A stretch of 64,000 nt of DNA from Paraprevotella xylaniphila YIT 11841. GTDB taxonomy: Bacteria > Bacteroidota > Bacteroidia > Bacteroidales > Bacteroidaceae. The stretch spans positions 62,001 to 126,000 of the forward strand of contig NZ_GL883887.1 of assembly GCF_000205165.1 (NCBI RefSeq), read 5' to 3'. Below, piece by piece: positions 52,600-62,204 of the stretch. The notes under the pieces were generated by a model that was not told where the DNA came from, made no database searches, and saw nothing but the letters and a program-made list of their open reading frames with translations. The position numbers and the translations under genes are program-made. Position 1 is the first letter of the stretch. Every line of letters begins with the position of its first letter.

Positions 52600-54006
52600 A
52601 TGAAAATTAAGAATCTGGAAGAATCCGGCATTGTTAAATCCGCCATCATCTGCAACGATATCATATTGCTGATGGCCAGTTATTGGTTAGCCTTTGCGCT
52701 GACCCACAGCTTCGCACTGGCTTTCAGCTTTCCATACGCCCTGAAAACGGAACTGCTCATCGGCGCACTGACCATTTTCCCTACTTTTTACATAGCCCCA
52801 CCCGTATTCCTGAAACACATGGTGTACGGCAATGACATCTTGGGACGTTCAGTTTACACCGTATGCCTGCAAACGCTGTTCATGATAGCGGCTATCAGTC
52901 TGATACGGCGGATGAACGTGGCCGGCGAAGAACTCCTCATAGGGGCTTCTTTTTTCTTCTGCCTGCTGTATGCAGAGCGGACTATCGTGCACAATATCCT
53001 GAAACACAGCCGTTCGAAAGGGCATAACTTACGCTACGTCGTATTGGTGGGACATCCGTGGAACTTAGAGGACATTTACCATACACTGAACGACCATAGT
53101 CTTGGATTCAAGATTTTAGGTATCTTCACCCGTAAAGAACTTCCGGAAGACATGCACCTGAAAAATTTGGGAGACCGGCGGATGGTAATGAGTTACTTGC
53201 GCCAACACCAAGAAGTGACAGACTTATACATGGTGCCCGACACCGACTATACGGCAGAAACGGACGAGATATTCCGTTACTGCGAAGACCACATGATTCG
53301 TTTCTACGCCCTGCCCGTATTCATGGAGTTCCTGACCAAACGTATGGAATTGTCGCACTTAGGCAGCACCATGCTACTGAGCGTGCGAAACGAGCCGCTG
53401 CAAGACCCGGTGAACCGTGGAGTGAAACGGCTTTTTGATATTTTGACGTCCGGGGTATTCCTATTTACCGTCTTCCCTATTGTGTACCTCATTGCGGGTA
53501 TCATCATCAAAATACAAAGCCCGGGGCCTATTTTCTTCAAACAAAAACGGAACGGACTGGACGGAAAGGAGTTCTATTGCCTGAAGTTCAGAAGCATGCA
53601 CGTCAACAAAGACAGCGACCGCCTACAAGCCACCAAGGACGACCCACGCAAATTCAAATTCGGTAACCTGATGCGCAAAACCAACATCGACGAGTTGCCG
53701 CAATTCATCAATGTGTTCAAAGGCGACATGAGCCTCGTAGGACCGCGCCCGCACATGCTGCTCCACACGCAGGAGTACTCGCGCCTGATCCGACGTTACA
53801 TGGTGCGCCATTTAGTGAAACCCGGCATCACGGGATGGGCGCAAGTGCAAGGTTTCCGTGGCGAAACGAAGACATTGGACCAGATGGAGAACCGGGTGAA
53901 AGCTGACATCTGGTACGTGGAAAACTGGAGTTTCGGCCTCGACCTGCGCATCATGTGGCGCACGCTCGTGAACATGTTGAAGCACAATGAGGAAAATGCT
54001 TATTAA
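52600..54006 (+). CDS. Undecaprenyl-phosphate sugar phosphotransferase (WcaJ-like)
   Basis: A 468-aa polyprenyl glycosyl-phosphotransferase. Four N-terminal membrane helices, a Rossmann-like middle ([14 protein letters not shown]), one more membrane segment near 285, then the catalytic domain with [29 protein letters not shown] and [10 protein letters not shown] followed by [10 protein letters not shown]. It transfers the first sugar phosphate onto undecaprenyl phosphate and so starts the repeat unit of the capsule. rfbA follows after 20 nt. Confidence 0.94.
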   Translation: MKIKNLEESGIVKSAIICNDIILLMASYWLAFALTHSFALAFSFPYALKTELLIGALTIFPTFYIAPPVFLKHMVYGNDILGRSVYTVCLQTLFMIAAISLIRRMNVAGEELLIGASFFFCLLYAERTIVHNILKHSRSKGHNLRYVVLVGHPWNLEDIYHTLNDHSLGFKILGIFTRKELPEDMHLKNLGDRRMVMSYLRQHQEVTDLYMVPDTDYTAETDEIFRYCEDHMIRFYALPVFMEFLTKRMELSHLGSTMLLSVRNEPLQDPVNRGVKRLFDILTSGVFLFTVFPIVYLIAGIIIKIQSPGPIFFKQKRNGLDGKEFYCLKFRSMHVNKDSDRLQATKDDPRKFKFGNLMRKTNIDELPQFINVFKGDMSLVGPRPHMLLHTQEYSRLIRRYMVRHLVKPGITGWAQVQGFRGETKTLDQMENRVKADIWYVENWSFGLDLRIMWRTLVNMLKHNEENAY

Positions 54007-54026
54007 TCACATATACATATAATATT

Positions 54027-54917
54027 ATGAAAGGTATCGTATTAGCCGGCGGGTCGGGCACACGCCTCTACCCCATCACAAAAGGCGTAAGCAAACAAAT
54101 GCTTCCCATTTTCGACAAACCGATGATTTATTATCCCGTATCGGTCTTGATGTTGGCCGGCATCCGCGACATATTGATCATATCCACACCTCACGACCTG
54201 CCGGGATTCCGTCGGCTGTTGGGAGACGGCAGCGACTTTGGCGTACGCTTCGAGTATGCAGAACAGCCCTCTCCCGACGGACTGGCTCAGGCTTTCCTCA
54301 TCGGCCGCGAGTTCATCGGAAGCGACAGTGTCTGCCTGGTATTGGGTGACAATATTTTCCATGGAGCGGGATTCACCGGTATGCTGCGTGAAGCCGTGGC
54401 CAATGCCGAACGCGAAGGAAAAGCCACCGTATTCGGTTATTGGGTAAACGACCCGGAACGCTACGGCGTGGCCGAATTCGACAAGGCCGGCAACTGTCTG
54501 AGCATAGAGGAAAAACCGGATTTGCCGAAGAGCAACTATGCCGTGGTGGGCTTGTATTTCTACCCCAACAGTGTGGTGGACGTAGCGGCACATATCAAAC
54601 CATCGGCCCGGGGCGAACTGGAAATCACCACGGTGAACCAAGTCTACCTGAATGAAAGGAAACTGAAAGTAAAAACCCTCGGAAGGGGATTCGCCTGGTT
54701 GGACACCGGCACACACGACAGCCTCTCCGAAGCCTCTACTTTCATCGAAGTCATCGAGAAGCGGCAAGGGCTGAAAGTGGCCTGCCTGGAAGGTATCGCC
54801 TACCGTCAGGGTTGGATCAGCGCGGAGAAATTGCGTGAAGTGGCACAGCCCATGCTGAAGAACCAATACGGACAATACCTTATGCGACTGAGCGAGGAGG
54901 TTTTCGAGCAAGAATAA
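54027..54917 (+). CDS. rfbA: Glucose-1-phosphate thymidylyltransferase
   Basis: A 296-aa RmlA enzyme. [20 protein letters not shown] binds the nucleotide; [20 protein letters not shown] and [19 protein letters not shown] are family marks. It makes dTDP-glucose for the rfbB-rfbC steps encoded 23 kb upstream. It follows the WcaJ-like gene by 20 nt, likely one operon. Confidence 0.97.
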   Translation: MKGIVLAGGSGTRLYPITKGVSKQMLPIFDKPMIYYPVSVLMLAGIRDILIISTPHDLPGFRRLLGDGSDFGVRFEYAEQPSPDGLAQAFLIGREFIGSDSVCLVLGDNIFHGAGFTGMLREAVANAEREGKATVFGYWVNDPERYGVAEFDKAGNCLSIEEKPDLPKSNYAVVGLYFYPNSVVDVAAHIKPSARGELEITTVNQVYLNERKLKVKTLGRGFAWLDTGTHDSLSEASTFIEVIEKRQGLKVACLEGIAYRQGWISAEKLREVAQPMLKNQYGQYLMRLSEEVFEQE

Positions 54918-54967
54918 ACTGATGACAGAAAACTGAGTTTTCGCTTGCCTCTGCACCTACCTTTTTG

Positions 54968-54975
54968 TATATTTG
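54968..54975 (+). promoter_or_regulatory. -7 box for the 55006-57940 gene group
   Basis: TATATTTG, 30 nt before the ATG at 55006, with a TTG element about 20 nt upstream. Confidence 0.6.
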
Positions 54976-55005
54976 TACCCTGAATTTAACCGAATAAAAA
55001 ATACA

Positions 55006-55641
55006 ATGGGTATAATAGCAAAATTATTGGGCAAAGCTCCCCAAGAAGAAACCGCGCGAGTGGGAGGAATGGAGGACTTCATGACCCTCATCCGTGTATA
55101 TTACCAAGCCGTAATGGCCATGCAAATGGGAATCAGCAATCTGGCCGTACTACCGGACCTGCGCATCTTTAAACAAACGCTGCACGTCCCCACGGTAAAC
55201 AACAAGCTAGGCATCGGCGAGAGGAAACGTTGCCGCACCATGCTGATGGATGTCTACGGCATGGAAGAAAACTTTTTCAAGGAGATAGATGCCAGCATCA
55301 AGCGTAACTGCCGCAATGTGAACGACATCAAGAACTATCTGCTTATGTTCCAGGGATTCAGCCAAGACCTGATGATGCTCATGGGCAACCTGATGCAATG
55401 GAAATTCCGCATGCCTTCGATGTTCCACAAGGCACTGCGAGGCATGACAGCCAAAACCGTACATCAGATTATGACCAAGAACGACTGGCGCGATGACAAC
55501 ATACGACGCACTTGCGTCAACATCCGCCAATACCAAATGCGTTTAGGGTACAGCGAAGCATGGATGACCGAATATGTCCACCGCATCGTCCTTTTGGCCA
55601 AGAAAGAGCCTAAACCCAAAGACATGGACGAGAAAAAATAA
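55006..55641 (+). CDS. Conserved hypothetical protein near zapA-rny
   Basis: A 211-aa helical protein without signal peptide, membrane helix or known motif. Met-rich stretches (MLMDVYGMEENFF, DLMMLMGNLMQW) stand out. I chose ATG 55006; an earlier in-frame start lies inside the promoter region. It precedes the ZapB-like and zapA genes and I recall it as conserved at this place in Bacteroidales. A cell-envelope or division role is a guess. Confidence 0.75.
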   Translation: MGIIAKLLGKAPQEETARVGGMEDFMTLIRVYYQAVMAMQMGISNLAVLPDLRIFKQTLHVPTVNNKLGIGERKRCRTMLMDVYGMEENFFKEIDASIKRNCRNVNDIKNYLLMFQGFSQDLMMLMGNLMQWKFRMPSMFHKALRGMTAKTVHQIMTKNDWRDDNIRRTCVNIRQYQMRLGYSEAWMTEYVHRIVLLAKKEPKPKDMDEKK

Positions 55642-55695
55642 AAAACGCTTGGGACGTTAAACGTTTTTTCTTAATTTTGTAACGAGAAGGCAGAA

Positions 55696-55989
55696 ATGAC
55701 AGCAGAAGAAGATGCATTATTACGGACATTAGAGGCTCGCGTCACTCAAATGGCGTTGGAATACAAAGCCTTGAAAGATCGTTATGCCGCGTTGTCGCGC
55801 ATCATGGAAGAAAAAAACGCCACCATAGCCGCGCTACATTCGCAAGTCGACCGCCTGCAAACAGATTATGCCAACTTGAAAACGGCCAAGATGATCGACA
55901 TCAGTAGCGAAGACATGAAAAACGCTAAGTCGAGATTATCAAAGTTAGTGCGTGAAGTAGACAAGTGTATCGCACTTTTAAATGTGTAA
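55696..55989 (+). CDS. ZapB-like coiled-coil protein
   Basis: A 97-aa protein that is mostly one coiled coil (about residues 5-65), followed by ISSEDMKNAKSRLSKLVREV. It sits 6 nt before zapA. Small coiled-coil partners of ZapA are known in division complexes; this is inferred from position and shape, not from sequence identity. Confidence 0.7.
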   Translation: MTAEEDALLRTLEARVTQMALEYKALKDRYAALSRIMEEKNATIAALHSQVDRLQTDYANLKTAKMIDISSEDMKNAKSRLSKLVREVDKCIALLNV

Positions 55990-55995
55990 AACATC

Positions 55996-56298
55996 ATGGA
56001 AGTAAGCGAGGACTTTACCATAACCCTGAGATTAGGACAGCAACCTTTGTCCATCACCATACGGCGGAAAGACGAGGAAGCCTACCGGGCAGCCGAAAAG
56101 CTGATTAACCAACGATACAACAGCTACGCAGCCCAGTATCCGGATCAGGGCAATGAAATTTATTTGTGCATGGCAGCGTTGAGCATTGCGCTCTCGTTGA
56201 AAAAAAACGAATTCCGTAACGATACACAGCCATTCGTCGACAGCATGAAACGCATGTTGGACACTTTGGATGAAACCTTAGGGACGAAAGCACAATAA
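55996..56298 (+). CDS. zapA: Cell division protein ZapA
   Basis: A 100-aa ZapA. The N-terminal beta region (FTITLRLGQQPLSITIRRKD) is followed by AAEKLINQRYNSYAAQYPD and the LCMAALSIALSL helix, then a coiled tail. ZapA crosslinks FtsZ filaments. The gene precedes rny after a 112-nt spacer. Confidence 0.88.
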   Translation: MEVSEDFTITLRLGQQPLSITIRRKDEEAYRAAEKLINQRYNSYAAQYPDQGNEIYLCMAALSIALSLKKNEFRNDTQPFVDSMKRMLDTLDETLGTKAQ

Positions 56299-56345
56299 AA
56301 ACATTCATTCTACAGGAAAAACCACACGCACTGTTTCCCTTTCTC

Positions 56346-56382
56346 CGCACCATGCGGACGGGGTGAGCGGTGCGTGATTTTT
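56346..56382 (+). terminator. Weak hairpin with T-run between zapA and rny
   Basis: CGCACC (56346-56351) pairs with GGTGCG (56369-56374), then TGATTTTTA. A competing smaller hairpin CCGCA/TGCGG overlaps. It may end part of the zapA transcript or lead into rny. No RNA gene could be assigned in this spacer. Confidence 0.45.
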
Positions 56383-56410
56383 ATATTATTCATTATAAAC
56401 AAAAAAAGAT

Positions 56411-57940
56411 ATGGTATTTATAATCTCCGTAGCTTGCCTCATCGTCGGATGTATAGCAGGATTCGCTTTGTTCCGCTATGTGGCAACGGGTAAATATCGG
56501 CAAATCATCGAAGAAGCGAGCAAAGAAGCCGAAGTCATCAAAGAGAAAAAACTGCTCGAAGTGAAAGAAAAGTTCCTGAACAAGAAGTCGGAACTGGAAA
56601 AGGAAGTGCAGCAACGCAACCAACAAATACAGCAGCACGAAAACCGCCTGAAACAACGTGAACTGAGCCTGAACCAACGCCAGGACGACCTGAACCGCAA
56701 AAAAGGCGAAATAGAAACTGACCGCAAACGGTTGGAAAACCAACAGCAAGGACTGGCCCGCCGCGAAGAAGAATTGAAAGAACTGGAAGCTAAAGAGCGC
56801 GAGAAACTGGAAGCCATCAGCGGCCTGAGTGCCGATGAAGCCCGTGAACGATTAGTGGAATCCCTGAAAGACGAGGCCAAGACCAACGCGGCAAGCTACA
56901 TCAATGAAATCATGGACGAAGCCAAGTTGACAGCCAACAAGGAAGCCAAACGCATCGTCATACAAAGCATACAGCGCGTAGCGACGGAAACGGCCATCGA
57001 AAACAGCGTGACCGTATTCCACATTGACAACGACGAAGTGAAAGGACGTATCATCGGCCGTGAAGGACGCAACATCCGTGCATTGGAGGCTGCCACAGGC
57101 GTGGAGATTGTCGTGGATGACACTCCCGAAGCCATTGTCATTTCTGCATTCGACCCCGTACGCCGGGAAATTTGCCGCCTGGCCCTGCATCAGCTCGTAG
57201 CCGACGGACGTATCCATCCGGCACGTATCGAAGAAGTGGTAGCCAAAGTGACCAAGCAAGTGGAAGAAGAAATCATCGAAACGGGAAAACGTACGGCCAT
57301 CGACTTGGGTATCCACGGCCTGCATCCGGAACTGGTACGTATCGTGGGTAAGATGAAATACCGCAGCAGCTACGGACAGAACCTGTTGCAGCATGCCCGT
57401 GAAACAGCCAATCTCTGTGCCGTAATGGCTTCGGAACTGGGTCTGAATCCGAAAAAGGCCAAACGCGCCGGCCTGTTGCACGACATCGGCAAGGTGCCCG
57501 ACGAGGAACCGGAATTGCCGCACGCCATCTACGGTGCCAAGTTGGCCGAGAAATATAAAGAGAAACCAGATATCTGCAACGCCATCGGTGCCCACCACGA
57601 CGAAATGGAAATGACTTCATTGCTCGCTCCCATCGTGCAAGTGTGCGATGCCATCAGTGGAGCACGCCCGGGAGCACGCCGCGAAATCGTGGAAGCCTAC
57701 ATCAAGCGGCTGAACGACCTTGAAAACATCGCCATGAGTTATCCGGGTGTCACGAAAACCTACGCTATCCAAGCCGGGCGCGAGTTGCGCGTCATAGTGG
57801 GTGCGGACAAGATTGACGACAAGCAAACGGAAAGCCTGAGCGGAGAGATTGCCAAGAAAATCCAAGATGAAATGACCTATCCGGGACAGGTAAAGATCAC
57901 GGTTATCCGAGAAACCCGCTCGGTAAGTTATGCGAAATAA
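56411..57940 (+). CDS. rny: Ribonuclease Y
   Basis: A 509-aa protein: N-terminal membrane helix ([19 protein letters not shown]), a Lys/Glu-rich coiled coil (about 30-170), a KH domain ([20 protein letters not shown]) and an HD domain (LLHDIGKV, His357-Asp358). It starts mRNA decay at the membrane. Length and order match the family. Confidence 0.96.
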   Translation: MVFIISVACLIVGCIAGFALFRYVATGKYRQIIEEASKEAEVIKEKKLLEVKEKFLNKKSELEKEVQQRNQQIQQHENRLKQRELSLNQRQDDLNRKKGEIETDRKRLENQQQGLARREEELKELEAKEREKLEAISGLSADEARERLVESLKDEAKTNAASYINEIMDEAKLTANKEAKRIVIQSIQRVATETAIENSVTVFHIDNDEVKGRIIGREGRNIRALEAATGVEIVVDDTPEAIVISAFDPVRREICRLALHQLVADGRIHPARIEEVVAKVTKQVEEEIIETGKRTAIDLGIHGLHPELVRIVGKMKYRSSYGQNLLQHARETANLCAVMASELGLNPKKAKRAGLLHDIGKVPDEEPELPHAIYGAKLAEKYKEKPDICNAIGAHHDEMEMTSLLAPIVQVCDAISGARPGARREIVEAYIKRLNDLENIAMSYPGVTKTYAIQAGRELRVIVGADKIDDKQTESLSGEIAKKIQDEMTYPGQVKITVIRETRSVSYAK

Positions 57941-57960
57941 GAGAATATTTCATGAACATG

Positions 57961-57993
57961 ATGCCTTTCCTTTCACCACGAGGGGAAAGGCAT
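57961..57993 (+). terminator. Terminator-like hairpin after rny
   Basis: ATGCCTTTCC (57961-57970) pairs perfectly with GGAAAGGCAT (57984-57993) across 13 nt, then ATTTATT. It lies 20 nt after the rny stop and inside the first codons of a longer reading of the next gene. Confidence 0.65.
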
Positions 57994-58011
57994 ATTTATT
58001 CAAAGCCGGAC

Positions 58012-58914
58012 ATGGAAAAATATATAAAGGCCATAAGCCAATGGATTGACGGAATCCCTTATGAAAAGGCTTTTTGGAACAATGTGTATCGTTGGAAACA
58101 GACATTCAACGGAATGATGCAATGGTCAAACTATGGCGGAATCATCGATTTGGAATGTTTTGACGCAAACCGTTTCCTCTCATCCTGCACTTCCTGCAAA
58201 CCTAAAGTTTTGGACGTGGGATGCGGATTAAGCTATGCAACCGGTAACTATATAGAGATTAATGGTACTAAAACGGCACTTGACCTCCATTACGTAGACC
58301 CATTGGCGGATGTGTTCAATGACATTAAGAAAAGGTACCACCGTAACCTGCCGGACATAGAATTCGGCATGGTGGAATACTTGTCGGACTTCTTTCCCCG
58401 CCACGACGCAGACCTGATTATCATCCAAAATGCACTCGACCACTCTGCCATGCCCATAAAAGGCATACAGGAAGCCTTCTCCACACTGAAGACCGGGGGC
58501 ATATTATATCTCAACCATCATCCTAACGAAGCTGAAACGGAACAATATAAAGTTTTTCACCAGTATAACATTGACGAAGAGAATGGAAAACTCATCATCT
58601 GGAACAAAACGGAAAGGTCTATCATTCAAGGTTTACTTGGTGCACACGCAGACATAACCGTAACCCGCCACGAAAACGGACATATAATAGCCATAATAAA
58701 AAAACTATCCGAAATACCATCGGAAGAATATCTTTCAGGTCATGACCGCATGCAAATATGCCACGCACTCATGGAAGTGGCCGGTAAATTAAAAATAAGC
58801 TATACTTTGAAATCTTCGTTAAAATATACTTTTTATAATTCCGTACAATTCATTGTACAAGCCCTACCTTGGGAAGCGAAGATGAGAATAAAGAAACTTA
58901 TCAAACAGGCATGA
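58012..58914 (+). CDS. SAM-dependent methyltransferase
   Basis: A 300-aa class I methyltransferase. VLDVGCGLSYATG binds SAM; DADLIIIQNALDHSAMP and LKTGGILYLNHHP are motifs typical of glycan- or small-molecule methylases. I chose ATG 58012; the ATG at 57952 would put the rny terminator hairpin inside the coding sequence. A short N-terminal domain precedes the Rossmann core. It is followed after 10 nt by an acyltransferase gene, both probably decorating the surface polysaccharide. Confidence 0.85.
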   Translation: MEKYIKAISQWIDGIPYEKAFWNNVYRWKQTFNGMMQWSNYGGIIDLECFDANRFLSSCTSCKPKVLDVGCGLSYATGNYIEINGTKTALDLHYVDPLADVFNDIKKRYHRNLPDIEFGMVEYLSDFFPRHDADLIIIQNALDHSAMPIKGIQEAFSTLKTGGILYLNHHPNEAETEQYKVFHQYNIDEENGKLIIWNKTERSIIQGLLGAHADITVTRHENGHIIAIIKKLSEIPSEEYLSGHDRMQICHALMEVAGKLKISYTLKSSLKYTFYNSVQFIVQALPWEAKMRIKKLIKQA

Positions 58915-58924
58915 ATTTAAAAGG

Positions 58925-59965
58925 ATGCAAAGCAAAAATATCAAATGGATCAATACAGCCCGCGCACTCTGCATGATTTCCGTTTACTTGCTCCATAGTG
59001 AATTCTACTATGGAGATGCAGGTTTTTCATACGGTTATGCTCTGACACCGTTCTATGTCAACACATTCTTTTTTATTAGCGGCTACCTGCTTTTCAAAAA
59101 ATATATGAAAGTTCCCGAAACAATCTGTTTTCCAAAAAAGGAATATCATAAGCTGATAGCCAACGTGATTTTCAGGTTAGTCATCCCCACCCTCGTCTTT
59201 TCGACCTTAATCTACATCCCCAAAATGATATTCCACGGGAATCCCCTATCTTTCGGGCAATACCTTCATGATGTATGGGGAGGAACCAGTTATTGGTTTA
59301 CTTCCGCTTTATCCGTCGCACAAATCTTATTGGCAGTTTTGTTACTGAGCCAACGCAGTCATATGGCGTTCTATGTAGTCGCATGCACTCTTTTGTCCCT
59401 TTTGGGAATACACCTCCGAGGTATCTTCCCCTCCTCTTTTCCTTGGTACTATCAAACAGGAATGGCTTCTACCTTATTGATGAGCTTGGGCGGTATATAT
59501 TTGAGATACGAATCCCGAATTAACAAAATAATATCAAAACCCTACGTTTTCGGAGTAGCAGCTTTCGTATACCTTTACAGTATCATGATTACAAATCCCG
59601 CACAGCTTCAAAAAACAATACCGGACATCTACATGCATTTATGGGAATATCTGACCATCCTATGCAGTATTATTTGTATCATTACCCTCTCACACCTGCT
59701 CCCTCAGGTAAAATGGTTGGAATACATTGGAAAGAACTCCATTATATTTTACTTCTTCTCCGGAGTAATGCCAGCTTTATTCGGCAGCATCATTTCGCTA
59801 TTCGCTCCCAATGCCTCATACGCCCTTACTTTAACCGTAACTTCCATTGCCCTACTGGCTGCAACAGGGATAAACTTGATTATCCAACAATATTTTCCCT
59901 ACCTTACCGATTTGCGGAAAATCCTATTTCCCAACCAACAAGCTTTGCATAAGAAATCAAATTAA
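58925..59965 (+). CDS. Acyltransferase family 3 membrane protein
   Basis: A 346-aa integral membrane protein with about ten helices. WINTARALCMISVYLLHSEF holds the conserved Arg and His of acyltransferase-3 proteins, and FFFISGYLLFKKYM follows. It likely acetylates or acylates a sugar of the polysaccharide. Its 3' end overlaps the convergent GT2 gene by 9 nt, inside a 16-bp inverted repeat. Confidence 0.88.
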   Translation: MQSKNIKWINTARALCMISVYLLHSEFYYGDAGFSYGYALTPFYVNTFFFISGYLLFKKYMKVPETICFPKKEYHKLIANVIFRLVIPTLVFSTLIYIPKMIFHGNPLSFGQYLHDVWGGTSYWFTSALSVAQILLAVLLLSQRSHMAFYVVACTLLSLLGIHLRGIFPSSFPWYYQTGMASTLLMSLGGIYLRYESRINKIISKPYVFGVAAFVYLYSIMITNPAQLQKTIPDIYMHLWEYLTILCSIICIITLSHLLPQVKWLEYIGKNSIIFYFFSGVMPALFGSIISLFAPNASYALTLTVTSIALLAATGINLIIQQYFPYLTDLRKILFPNQQALHKKSN

Positions 59966-59980
59966 TTTCTTATGCAAAGC
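59942..59980. terminator. Perfect 16-bp inverted repeat at a convergent gene junction
   Basis: GCTTTGCATAAGAAAT (59942-59957) pairs perfectly with 59965-59980 around a 7-nt loop. Both arms encode the C-terminal residues of the two convergent genes. No T-run follows on either side; it may still act as a bidirectional terminator. Confidence 0.6.
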
Positions 59981-60712
59981 CCTACATGCATAATTAATAT
60001 AATAATATGCAGACTTTATAATCCCTATTTTTTCCACATTCATATAAATATTCCATTGCCAAGAGAGCACGGCTAACTTCCGTGAAGACACGGAAGCTTT
60101 CCGCACACGGTATAAAGCGGTTACCGTATTCGTATTACGAGCTATAAAGCCTTTCTTTAAAATAGATAACCATAAAGCGTAGTCTTCATGATGAATCGGC
60201 CTGAACAGCACCTTCCCCACTTTCGCAACATCATAAATACCTGTCAGGTTTCCAATCACATTACCTTTAAGCAAACATTCATAAGAAGCCGTATCCGGAG
60301 CCTTTATAATTCGACCTGCCCGAAACCCCTCTTCATTCATCTTTTCATAATTAGAAAAAACAATGGCCGTTTTTTTATGATTAAACAACCGAACCTGTTG
60401 CTCCAATTTAGTAGGGAACCAAATATCATCACTATCCAAAAAAGCGATGAAGCGTCCCTTAGCCTGCTGTATTCCTATATTCCTTGGAATAGCAGGAATG
60501 CCTAAAGGCTTATAGTTCTGCAACAGATGTATACGGGAGTCCTTTTTCACATATTGTTCTACAATATCTTTGGAATTATCTGTTGAACCATCATCCACGA
60601 CAATCAATTCCCAACACGAATAAGTCTGTGAAATCACAGAAAGTATAGAATCTTCTATAAAACGCCCGGAATTATAAACCGGCATGATTACAGATACCAT
60701 ATCCATCGCCAT
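59957..60712 (-). CDS. GT2 glycosyltransferase
   Basis: A 251-aa GT-A enzyme: VSVIMPVYNSGRFI, LIVVDDGSTDNS and AFLDSDDIW give the nucleotide-sugar and DxD sites. I chose the ATG at 60712 rather than a GTG at 60718. Specificity is unknown. It lies 7 nt after the radical SAM gene. Confidence 0.92.
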   Translation of the reverse strand: MAMDMVSVIMPVYNSGRFIEDSILSVISQTYSCWELIVVDDGSTDNSKDIVEQYVKKDSRIHLLQNYKPLGIPAIPRNIGIQQAKGRFIAFLDSDDIWFPTKLEQQVRLFNHKKTAIVFSNYEKMNEEGFRAGRIIKAPDTASYECLLKGNVIGNLTGIYDVAKVGKVLFRPIHHEDYALWLSILKKGFIARNTNTVTALYRVRKASVSSRKLAVLSWQWNIYMNVEKIGIIKSAYYYINYACRALHKKLI

Positions 60713-60719
60713 AGACACG

Positions 60720-62180
60720 TTACTTAGAAAACAAGTAATGTTTTAACTTACCAAATGCTTTTATAGACCTCTTCAAATCAGAAGGATACGCCAACCCGAC
60801 CCTCAACCTATGAAGGATATAGCTAAAGCGCAAATAATATTTCTTACGAGCCTTGTTACAGAAATCCACCATGTCTTGTGCCGAAAGTCCCGGCAAAGAA
60901 AGCACTGTATTATGGGTTCCATCTGCTAAACAATATTTTGCATAGTCCAACTCTATATAACCATTTGATTTAGCCCATGTATATGCCTCTGTTCCCGGAT
61001 AAGGTATTAAAGGAAAAAACTGTGCCGTATCCGTATTCAATTTCAAAGCCAAATTCAAAGTCTCGTTCATCGTTTCTCTCGTTTCTCCGCAATTACCCAC
61101 CATGTAACAAGCATGAATAAGCAGACCTGCCTTTTTTGCATCAGAAACATAGCGATAGAATTGCTCCACTTTCGTTCCCTTCTTTATATTGTCTAATATT
61201 TGCTGACTCCCGGATTCGATTCCGGGAATAATCAACCGACAACCCGCCTTTTTCATCGCACACATGGTTTCATAGTCCAAATTTACCCGTGCATTGCAAA
61301 GCCACTTCAAACGTTTATTAAGCCCTTTGTTTATCAATAAATTACAGATTTCCAGAACCCGTTTTTTATTAACCGTGAAAGTATCATCCTCTATCACGAC
61401 TTCTTTGACATCCGGAAAATTCTCCGCAATATACTCAAACTCATTCACTACATTCTCTGCAGAACGTGCCCTGAATATATGTCCATGCATGGTTTGCGGA
61501 TACACACAAAAATTACAATGGAACGGACATCCCCTTCCCGTAAAAATCTGGATAGAAGGATAAGTAGCCGCCGCAAAGAAATAATCCCTTTCGTTCAGGT
61601 TGTTTTTAATAAAAGTGGAAGCAAACGGGATTTCATCCAAATTCTTTATGGAAGGCATAATCCCCGTACGTATAAAAGTCTCCCCTTGCCTCAAGCACAA
61701 TCCCCTTACTTGCAGAAGCTCTTCCCGGTTCTCAATGGCGTCAGCCAATTCTTTTATAGTTTCATCATACTCTCCTATCGCCACCGCATCTACCGCCTTG
61801 GAATATCCTAATGTTTCCTCCGCACATGCAGAAGGATGGGTTCCAACCAGAACAAGAAAGGAATGTGGATACATTTGCTTGATACGTCCTGCAAAACTCA
61901 CGTCACTTTTTATGGAAGGTGTACTGGTATCTAAGACAAACAAAGTATTATCATCCGCCTTATTCGCAAGCAAAGTCAACGTTACTTCCTCATTTAAAGG
62001 TTTTGCCGGTGCATCCAAAAAATATACTTCATGCCCATTCTTCTCTACATAAGCAGCAGCGTATATCAGCCATAACGGATAATATAAAGCACCACTTTTT
62101 GTTATTGCCGGACTTCTAGATTCCCTTGAGAATTTACCATATTCTGCCTTAAAAGGCGGGTTTATAAAATAAACTTTCAT
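60720..62180 (-). CDS. B12-binding-type radical SAM protein
   Basis: A 486-aa protein. Residues about 1-140 look like a B12-binding Rossmann domain (FINPPFKAEYG, LVLVGTHPSACAEETL). The radical SAM core has RGCPFHCNFCVYP (CxxxCxxC) and later IPGIESGSQQIL. The usual DxHxxG of B12-binding is not clear, so the cofactor is uncertain. Such enzymes methylate or rearrange substrates; in a glycan locus a sugar or lipid carrier modification is likely. It lies 7 nt before one GT2 gene and 24 nt after another. Confidence 0.85.
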   Translation of the reverse strand: MKVYFINPPFKAEYGKFSRESRSPAITKSGALYYPLWLIYAAAYVEKNGHEVYFLDAPAKPLNEEVTLTLLANKADDNTLFVLDTSTPSIKSDVSFAGRIKQMYPHSFLVLVGTHPSACAEETLGYSKAVDAVAIGEYDETIKELADAIENREELLQVRGLCLRQGETFIRTGIMPSIKNLDEIPFASTFIKNNLNERDYFFAAATYPSIQIFTGRGCPFHCNFCVYPQTMHGHIFRARSAENVVNEFEYIAENFPDVKEVVIEDDTFTVNKKRVLEICNLLINKGLNKRLKWLCNARVNLDYETMCAMKKAGCRLIIPGIESGSQQILDNIKKGTKVEQFYRYVSDAKKAGLLIHACYMVGNCGETRETMNETLNLALKLNTDTAQFFPLIPYPGTEAYTWAKSNGYIELDYAKYCLADGTHNTVLSLPGLSAQDMVDFCNKARKKYYLRFSYILHRLRVGLAYPSDLKRSIKAFGKLKHYLFSK

Positions 62181-62204
62181 ACTTAATCATTCATAAATAC
62201 ACAC

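Noticed and set aside
54042-54956. 304-codon minus-strand frame
   Set aside because: Antisense to rfbA, a clear enzyme gene.
56299-56410. Possible 6S-like RNA between zapA and rny
   Set aside because: The spacer is only 112 nt and lacks the long bubble-flanked hairpin of 6S RNA; the E. coli zapA-ssrS linkage alone is not enough.
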